Assembly (NCBI GenBank): GCA_900553155.1
Contig: USCM01000039.1
Location: forward strand, 1 to 11,775
DNA: 11,775 bases
Origin: an uncultured Prevotella sp.
GTDB lineage: Bacteria > Bacteroidota > Bacteroidia > Bacteroidales > Bacteroidaceae
Direction of reading: 5' to 3'
Below, piece after piece: positions 6,996 to 11,775 of this stretch. Each line of letters opens with the position of its first letter. The stretch's first letter is position 1. The position numbers and the translations under genes are program-made. The notes under the pieces are model-generated. The model saw only the letters and a list, made by a program, of their open reading frames with translations. It did no database searches and was not told the origin of the DNA.

Positions 6996-8282
6996 ATGAA
7001 GAAGATACTCATTACCGCTTCCATGATTGCCGCATCGCTATCTGTTATGGCTCAAAGTGGAACAAACTCTCCTTACAGTCAGTATGGCTTGGGCACTCTT
7101 GACGAACAGGCAGGAGGTTTTAATCGTGGAATGAATGGTTTGGGATTGGGTTTCCATGAGCACAACCAGATTAATAGTCTTAACCCAGCGTCGTATGCCT
7201 CTATCGACTCGCTGTCGTTTATATTCGACGCGGGAATCTCCGGACAGATAACCAACTATAAAGAGGGCGGCGTAAAGGTTAATGCCAAGAACGGCAACTT
7301 CGACTATGTTGTAGCCGGATTCAGGCTTGCCAAGCGTCTTGGTGTGAGCTTCGGTATCCTGCCTTACAGCAATGTGGGCTACGAATACTCCAACACTAAG
7401 AAGATAGGCAGCTCTGTTGGCTCAAGCTCTTCTACTTCCTACTCTAACACCTATTCGGGTACAGGCGGCTTGCACCAGGTATACTTGGGTTTTGGCTGGA
7501 TGCCGGTGAAAGGCTTGGCGGTGGGTGTCAACGGCTCTTACTTGTGGGGCGACTACACCCGCTCTATCGTCAACTCGTACACCGACGCCTACGTCAACAC
7601 GCTTTCGAGACACTATACAGCAAATGTAAGCAGCTACAAGCTCGACTTTGGTGTGCAGTACACCCACAAGCTTAGCAAGAAGGACGAGCTTACACTCGGC
7701 CTGACATACAGCCTTGGACACAAGCTCGGTTCGGCACCACAATGCCAGGAGATATCCCGAAACTCGCAGACAGGCGTAGCCGACACCACCCTGCACAAGG
7801 GCACAGCCAACCTTGCCATACCTACAGTATATGGTGTGGGTCTTATGTGGAACCGCTCGGGAATGCTTAAGGTAGGTATCGACTACACCTTGCAGAAGTG
7901 GGCGTCTGTAGACAATCCGCAGTATCAGGGCATGTCAGACCACGGCTTTGCCTACAAGGACCGCCACAAGATAACATTGGGTGGCGAGATTTGTCCGCAG
8001 GAGAACAGCCGCAAGTTCCTCAGTCGGGTGCATTACCGCCTCGGCGCGTCGTATGCCACCGACTATATCAAGATAAACGGACAGAACGGACCTAAGGAGT
8101 ACAGCGTTAGCGCAGGCTTCGGCATACCTATCGTCAACGGCTACAACAACCGCTCGCTTCTCAACATCTCCGCCCAGTGGGTGCGTCAGGATTGCAAGAC
8201 CTTCGTTACCGAAAATTCGTTCCGCATCAATATCGGCTTGACCTTCAACGAGCGTTGGTTTGCCAAGTGGAAGATGGAGTAA
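6996..8282 (+). CDS. Outer membrane beta-barrel protein (FadL/OmpP1-like)
   Basis: 428 residues with a clear signal peptide (MKKILITASMIAASLSVMA, cleavage before Q20). The mature N-terminus 'NSPYSQYGLGTLDEQ' and the following 'INSLNPASYASIDSL' are typical of a conserved Bacteroidota outer-membrane family related to OmpP1/FadL transporters. The rest alternates polar and aromatic residues in the pattern of amphipathic beta strands with Ser/Gly/Asn-rich loops (for example the Ser-rich stretch near 138-155). No enzymatic motif is visible. The product is therefore predicted to be an outer-membrane barrel; its substrate is unknown. The ATG at 6996 follows an A-rich leader without a Shine-Dalgarno sequence, as usual in this phylum. 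lptC starts 15 bp after its stop, so the two are almost certainly cotranscribed, linking this barrel to LPS or outer-membrane biogenesis by context only. Confidence 0.85.
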   Translation: MKKILITASMIAASLSVMAQSGTNSPYSQYGLGTLDEQAGGFNRGMNGLGLGFHEHNQINSLNPASYASIDSLSFIFDAGISGQITNYKEGGVKVNAKNGNFDYVVAGFRLAKRLGVSFGILPYSNVGYEYSNTKKIGSSVGSSSSTSYSNTYSGTGGLHQVYLGFGWMPVKGLAVGVNGSYLWGDYTRSIVNSYTDAYVNTLSRHYTANVSSYKLDFGVQYTHKLSKKDELTLGLTYSLGHKLGSAPQCQEISRNSQTGVADTTLHKGTANLAIPTVYGVGLMWNRSGMLKVGIDYTLQKWASVDNPQYQGMSDHGFAYKDRHKITLGGEICPQENSRKFLSRVHYRLGASYATDYIKINGQNGPKEYSVSAGFGIPIVNGYNNRSLLNISAQWVRQDCKTFVTENSFRINIGLTFNERWFAKWKME

Positions 8283-8297
8283 AAACTAAAGTATATA

Positions 8298-8945
8298 ATG
8301 GCTTTGAAATACAGCAAGTACATATTGTTATGGATTGTAGGCATTGTGCTTATGGCCTCGTGTGAGGAGCAGAAGGAGCACACTGCCCCGGCTGTGCGCG
8401 ACCGCGACTCGGCGTCCATGATGATTAGCTACGGAGTGAACACATTGATATCCGACTCGGGTGTGATAAAGTATCGCATCGTGACGGAGCGATGGGAGGT
8501 GAACACCGTGCGCAACCCGTCGCGCTGGATATTCGAGAAAGGCCTGTTCTTCGAACAGTTTGACGAGAAATTTCACGTGCAGTCGTACATACAATGTGAT
8601 ACCGCTTATTACTACGACCAGAAGCGGTTGTGGGAGCTTAAAAGCCGTGTAAGAATACTTACAAAGGACGGATTGCGCTTCACCAGCCAGCAGCTGTTCT
8701 GGGACGAGGCCAACCACGAGCTCTACTCGTATGTGCCTTCAAAGCTCGTGACACCCGACCGCACGCTCGAGGGAACCTACTTCCGCAGCGACGAGCGCAT
8801 GACCCACTACACGGTGTCCAACAGTAGCGGCTCGTTTGAGAAGAGCGACATTGCCGGAAGCGGCGATACCATATCAAGCGCGCCCGATACCGTCAAGGCG
8901 GCGGTGCGTCCGCAGGTTCGGCCAACGAGAAAAATTCAACGATGA
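8298..8945 (+). CDS. lptC: LPS export ABC transporter periplasmic protein LptC (lipoprotein type)
   Basis: 215 residues. The hydrophobic N-terminus ends in 'IVLMASC' with Cys22 as a plausible lipidation site, as in Bacteroidota LptC, which is a lipoprotein instead of having a retained membrane helix as in E. coli. Residues about 45-180 carry the beta-rich LptC pattern: 'SGVIKYRIVTERWEV', 'WIFEKGLFFEQFDEKF', 'LWELKSRVRI', 'GLRFTSQQLFWDE', then 'LEGTYFRSDERMTHYTV'. LptC receives LPS from the LptBFG transporter at the inner membrane and hands it to the LptA bridge. The last 35 residues are low in hydrophobicity and rich in Pro, Arg, Ser and Thr, and are probably disordered. It follows the barrel gene by 15 bp and precedes a CNNM gene, the neighbourhood I expect in Bacteroidales. 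It is shorter and more divergent than many enzymes, so the call rests on pattern plus context. Confidence 0.85.
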   Translation: MALKYSKYILLWIVGIVLMASCEEQKEHTAPAVRDRDSASMMISYGVNTLISDSGVIKYRIVTERWEVNTVRNPSRWIFEKGLFFEQFDEKFHVQSYIQCDTAYYYDQKRLWELKSRVRILTKDGLRFTSQQLFWDEANHELYSYVPSKLVTPDRTLEGTYFRSDERMTHYTVSNSSGSFEKSDIAGSGDTISSAPDTVKAAVRPQVRPTRKIQR

Positions 8946-8960
8946 AAGAAATAAGACAAT

Positions 8961-8996
8961 AGCACAGGGCGGAACGTTTAAATTCTGCCGTGTGCT
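8961..8996 (+). terminator. Strong hairpin after lptC (terminator or operon attenuator)
   Basis: A 14-position stem pairs 8961-8974 (AGCACAGGGCGGAA) with 8983-8996 (TTCTGCCGTGTGCT), with one G-G mismatch and one G-T pair, and an 8-base loop CGTTTAAA. It is followed by TTTGTTTGG, a partial T-tract. It starts 16 bases after the lptC stop and ends 30 bases before the next start codon. The stem is strong enough for an intrinsic terminator, but the tail is short and interrupted, so partial read-through or attenuation within the operon is equally possible. Confidence 0.6.
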
Positions 8997-9026
8997 TTGT
9001 TTGGTTATTAATCAATCAAATATAAA

Positions 9027-10295
9027 GTGGAAACAGAGATACCTCTATTAATCTGCATTGCCGTAACGATGGCGCTGTCGGCGTTCTTCTCGGGCATGGA
9101 AATAGCTTTCGTGTCGAGCAACCGTATGCTTGCCGAGATGGACCGCGAGGACAATGGGCTTTCGGGCAAAATTATATCAGTGTTCTACAGCCATCCCAAT
9201 GGCTTTGTAAGCACAATGCTTGTGGGCAACAATATCGTGCTTGTTGTATACGGCATATTGTTTGCCCAGCTGTTCGACAACACATTGTTCAGCTCCTTGG
9301 ACGAGGGAGCCAGGGTTACAGCCGACACCTTGTTGTCTACGCTTGTGATACTGTTCACGGGCGAGTTCTTGCCCAAGATATTGTTCAAGAACAATGCCAA
9401 CCGACTGCTGTCGGTATTTGCCGTCCCGGCGTATATCTTCTATATATTGTTGTGGCCCATAAGCCGTTTCTCCACATTTGTGTCGAAGTGCATGCTGAGC
9501 ATTGTGGGCATAAAGATGAGCAACGAGAACGACGACGAGGGATTCTCGAAGGTAGACCTCGACTATCTTGTGCAGTCGAGCATAGACAACGCGCAGAGCG
9601 AGGACGACATCAACGACGAGGTAAAGATATTCCAGAATGCGCTCGACTTCTCCGACTGCAAGGTGCGCGACTGTATGGTGCCGCGCACAGAGATAAATGC
9701 TGTCGACTATAACGACTGCAGCATAGAAGAGCTTATGCAGATGTTTGTGGAGAGCGGCAACTCCAAGATTATAGTGTACGAGGACGATATCGACCACATC
9801 ATAGGCTATATACACAGCTCCGAGATGTTCCGCAATAGGGACAAGTGGCGCGAGCACGTGTGCAAGATGCCGTTCGTACCGGAGACCATGGCGGCACAGA
9901 AGCTTATGCACATCTTCCTTCAGCAGAAGAAGAGCCTCGGCGTGGTGGTCGACGAGTTTGGCGGCACAAGCGGCATCGTGTCGTTGGAGGACATCGTCGA
10001 GGAAATCTTCGGCGACATACAAGACGAGCACGATAACGACAAGTACATAGCCAAGCAGGTGGGCGACCACGAGTATCTGCTGTCGGCACGACTTGAGATA
10101 GACAAGGTGAACGACCTCTTTGCCGTTGGTCTGCCCGAAAGCGACGAGTATATGACGGTAGGCGGATACATTCTGCACGAGTATCAGAACTTCCCCAAGC
10201 TCAACGAGGTTATCACCATAGGTCATTTCGAGTTCCGTATAATCAAGAGCACAATGACAAAAATAGAGTTGGTAAGGCTAAAAGTTAATCAGTAA
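9027..10295 (+). CDS. CNNM/CorC (hemolysin) family membrane protein, GldE-like
   Basis: 422 residues. The N-terminal CNNM membrane domain (1 to about 165) has spans near 5-28, 61-82, 99-118 and 127-147. It carries the family's signature residues: 'FSGMEIAF' (21-28), 'VGNNI' (66-70) and 'GEFLPK' (112-117). A paired CBS domain follows (about 210-335) with 'VRDCMVPR' (213-220) and 'DEFGGTSGIVSLEDIVEE' (309-326). The C-terminal CorC/HlyC domain occupies about 345-420. Relatives are implicated in Mg2+ export or homeostasis with nucleotide-sensing CBS domains. In Bacteroidota this gene is often called GldE, first linked to gliding motility, but it also occurs in non-gliding species, so motility is not implied here. 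The start is GTG at 9027-9029, with an in-frame stop at 9009-9011 excluding anything longer. It lies 81 bp after lptC across a hairpin. Confidence 0.9.
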   Translation: METEIPLLICIAVTMALSAFFSGMEIAFVSSNRMLAEMDREDNGLSGKIISVFYSHPNGFVSTMLVGNNIVLVVYGILFAQLFDNTLFSSLDEGARVTADTLLSTLVILFTGEFLPKILFKNNANRLLSVFAVPAYIFYILLWPISRFSTFVSKCMLSIVGIKMSNENDDEGFSKVDLDYLVQSSIDNAQSEDDINDEVKIFQNALDFSDCKVRDCMVPRTEINAVDYNDCSIEELMQMFVESGNSKIIVYEDDIDHIIGYIHSSEMFRNRDKWREHVCKMPFVPETMAAQKLMHIFLQQKKSLGVVVDEFGGTSGIVSLEDIVEEIFGDIQDEHDNDKYIAKQVGDHEYLLSARLEIDKVNDLFAVGLPESDEYMTVGGYILHEYQNFPKLNEVITIGHFEFRIIKSTMTKIELVRLKVNQ

Positions 10296-10315
10296 CGGCA
10301 GATTTTCGATTAAAC

Positions 10316-10348
10316 TTGCCATAGTTTACTAATAAATTAGTATTTTTG
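10316..10348 (+). promoter_or_regulatory. Bacteroidota-type promoter for the prolyl isomerase gene
   Basis: TTG at 10316-10318 and TATTTTTG at 10341-10348 match the -33 (TTG) and -7 (TAnnTTTG) elements, separated by 22 bases, near the usual spacing. Transcription would begin around 10354, giving a leader of about 70 bases. The spacer holds a perfect 6-2-6 palindrome, ACTAAT-AA-ATTAGT (10328-10341), whose last base is the first base of the -7 element. It could be an operator or, with the following T-rich bases, a weak terminator for the upstream gene. Confidence 0.6.
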
Positions 10349-10423
10349 TACGCATTTTGTGTAATGTGGCACAATCTATAGCTTTGATAAATAGAAATAA
10401 CAAATAAAAACAATTAAAAAATA

Positions 10424-11775
10424 ATGGCAGCATTAGGAAAAATCAGAAGCAAAGGCGTCCTGCTGATATGTATTATCAGTTTGGGTCTTTTTGCGTTCAT
10501 CGCCGAAGAGGCGTTCCGTTCATGCGAGTCGTCAAGCAATGATGCACGACAGCAGGTCGGAGAAGTATTGGGTGAGAAAATCAACGTTACAGAGTTCCAG
10601 AAACTCGTTGATGAGTACACAGAGGTTATTAAGATGCAGCAGGGTCAGGAGAACCTCAACGAAGACCAGCTCAACCAGGTTAAGGATATGGTTTGGAACA
10701 CATACGTTCAGACCAAGCTCATCGCTCACGAGACCGAGAAGCTCGGCCTTACCGTAACCGACGCTGAGTTGCAGAATGTACTGGCCGAGGGAACCAACCC
10801 TATGCTTATGCAGACTCCGTTCTACAACCAGCAGACAGGTCGTTTCGACGTAAACGCTCTTAAGAAGTTCCTCGCCGAGTATAAGGCTCAGGGTCAGACC
10901 AATCCGCAGCTTGCAAAGCAGTACGACACTGTCTACAAGTATTGGACATTCATCGAGAAGACTCTCCGTCAGCAGCTTCTTGCACAGAAGTACCAGGGCT
11001 TGTTCGCTCACTGCTTCTTGAGCAACAAGGTTGAGGCAGAGATGGCTTTCAAGGCTCAGAACGAGGAGAACCAGATACAGCTTGCAGCCCTTTCTTACTC
11101 AAGCATCGACGACAACAAGGTTAAGATTACCGACGCCGACCTTAAGGCTAAGTATGATGAGGTTAAGGGTCGCTTCAAGCAGTATGTAGAGAGCCGCGAC
11201 ATCAAGTACGTAGACGTGCAGGTTAAGGCTTCGGCTACCGACCGCGCCGAGCTTCAGAAGAGCTTTGCCGGTTACAGCCAGGAACTCGCTTCGGCTGCCG
11301 ATCCAGCCGACGTGGTGCGCAAGAGCACATCTCTTATCAGCTATCTTGGCGTGCCAGTGTCAAAGGACGCTTATCCTTACGACATCGCACAGCGTCTCGA
11401 CTCAATGGCTGTAGGTGCTACAAGCAAGGTGTTCGAGAACAACTCGGACAACACACTCAACGTTATCAAGCTCGTGTCTAAGCAGATGCTCCCCGACTCG
11501 GTACAGTATCGTCAGATTCAGGTTGTTGGTGCTTCGGTAGAGGAGAGCGCCAAGCGTGCCGACTCTATCTACACAGCCCTCAAGGCTGGTGCCGACTTTG
11601 AGGTTCTTGCCAAGAAGTATGGCCAGACAGGCGAGAAGACATGGCTCACCACACGTCAGTATCAGAGCGCTCCTTCGCTTGACAACAACACTAAGAACTA
11701 CATCATGTCGCTCAACACAATGGCTGTAAACGAGCTTAAGAACATATCTCTCTCGCAGGGCAACCTCATCGTGCA
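10424..11775 (+). CDS. PpiD/SurA-type periplasmic peptidyl-prolyl isomerase, N-terminal part (3' end outside window)
   Basis: The frame is open from ATG 10424 to the window edge (450 complete codons, no stop), so the gene is cut. The N-terminus 'MAALGKIRSKG' is followed by one hydrophobic segment (about 11-27) that anchors the protein in the inner membrane facing the periplasm. Then comes a SurA_N-type helical region (about 45-200), including 'VGEVLGEKINVTEFQKLVDE' and 'NQVKDMVWNTYVQTKLIAHE'. A parvulin-like domain appears to begin near residue 360 ('YRQIQVV', then 'LKAGADFEVLAKKYGQT'). This layout matches the PpiD family of Bacteroidota, typically about 700 residues, so roughly a third is missing. 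The role is chaperoning and cis-trans prolyl isomerisation of exported and outer-membrane proteins. Codon choice is rich in GTT, CTT, GCT and AAG compared with the upstream genes, perhaps reflecting high expression. The leader is very A-rich with no Shine-Dalgarno sequence; the gene has its own promoter. Confidence 0.9.
   Translation, partial: MAALGKIRSKGVLLICIISLGLFAFIAEEAFRSCESSSNDARQQVGEVLGEKINVTEFQKLVDEYTEVIKMQQGQENLNEDQLNQVKDMVWNTYVQTKLIAHETEKLGLTVTDAELQNVLAEGTNPMLMQTPFYNQQTGRFDVNALKKFLAEYKAQGQTNPQLAKQYDTVYKYWTFIEKTLRQQLLAQKYQGLFAHCFLSNKVEAEMAFKAQNEENQIQLAALSYSSIDDNKVKITDADLKAKYDEVKGRFKQYVESRDIKYVDVQVKASATDRAELQKSFAGYSQELASAADPADVVRKSTSLISYLGVPVSKDAYPYDIAQRLDSMAVGATSKVFENNSDNTLNVIKLVSKQMLPDSVQYRQIQVVGASVEESAKRADSIYTALKAGADFEVLAKKYGQTGEKTWLTTRQYQSAPSLDNNTKNYIMSLNTMAVNELKNISLSQGNLIV

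Noticed and set aside
6848..7102. An 84-codon plus-strand frame across the divergent intergenic region
   Set aside because: It overlaps the start and signal peptide of the outer membrane protein gene in another frame, and the intergenic part is AT-rich and promoter-like.
8942..8962. Tiny frame ATG...TAG (MKEIRQ) overlapping the lptC stop
   Set aside because: Six codons with no sign of a leader-peptide function such as a run of regulatory codons; the ATGA overlap is probably coincidental.
9177..10226. A 349-codon open frame on the minus strand, antisense to the CNNM gene
   Set aside because: The plus-strand CNNM, CBS and CorC motifs account for this DNA. The antisense product is Val/Leu/His-rich with no domain pattern and no promoter or leader context.

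Overview
The window looks like chromosomal core-genome DNA from a member of the Bacteroidota, most likely Prevotella or a close relative. The evidence is a SecA enlarged by internal insertions, a secreted protein ending in the Bacteroidales-type 'YNLNG...KGLYI.NGKKFVVK' tail, AT-rich leaders without Shine-Dalgarno sequences, TAnnTTTG-type -7 elements, and a LptC-like lipoprotein followed by a GldE-like CNNM protein and a PpiD-type prolyl isomerase. I see no mobile element, CRISPR array, tRNA or rRNA, and no gene-free stretch longer than 300 bases.

Left end (1-711): the 3' end of a secreted or surface protein gene on the + strand, meeting secA tail to tail across a strong terminator hairpin that can serve both directions.

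Minus-strand block (712-6815), transcribed right to left: a DUF4105 protein with a conserved His and Cys and a multi-span membrane tail (candidate lipoprotein N-acyltransferase, Lnb type), then a PafA-like alkaline-phosphatase-superfamily protein that has lost nearly all catalytic and metal-binding residues, then full-length secA. The first two are 41 bp apart and probably cotranscribed. secA is separated by 135 bp containing a long hairpin.

Divergent intergenic region (6816-6995) with candidate promoters both ways, then the plus-strand block (6996-end): an outer-membrane beta-barrel protein, a LptC-like lipoprotein, a GldE/CorC-like membrane protein with paired CBS domains, and a PpiD/SurA-type periplasmic isomerase cut by the window edge. 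A long hairpin lies between lptC and the CNNM gene. A good TTG/TAnnTTTG promoter precedes the isomerase gene.

Nearly every gene concerns building the envelope: export through Sec (SecA), lipoprotein maturation (DUF4105), LPS transport (LptC), outer-membrane protein folding (isomerase) and an outer-membrane barrel. I found no obviously new defence or mobile system. The most unusual items are the conserved-looking but catalytically stripped PafA-like protein beside the DUF4105 gene and secA, and the regulatory hairpins in the intergenic regions.
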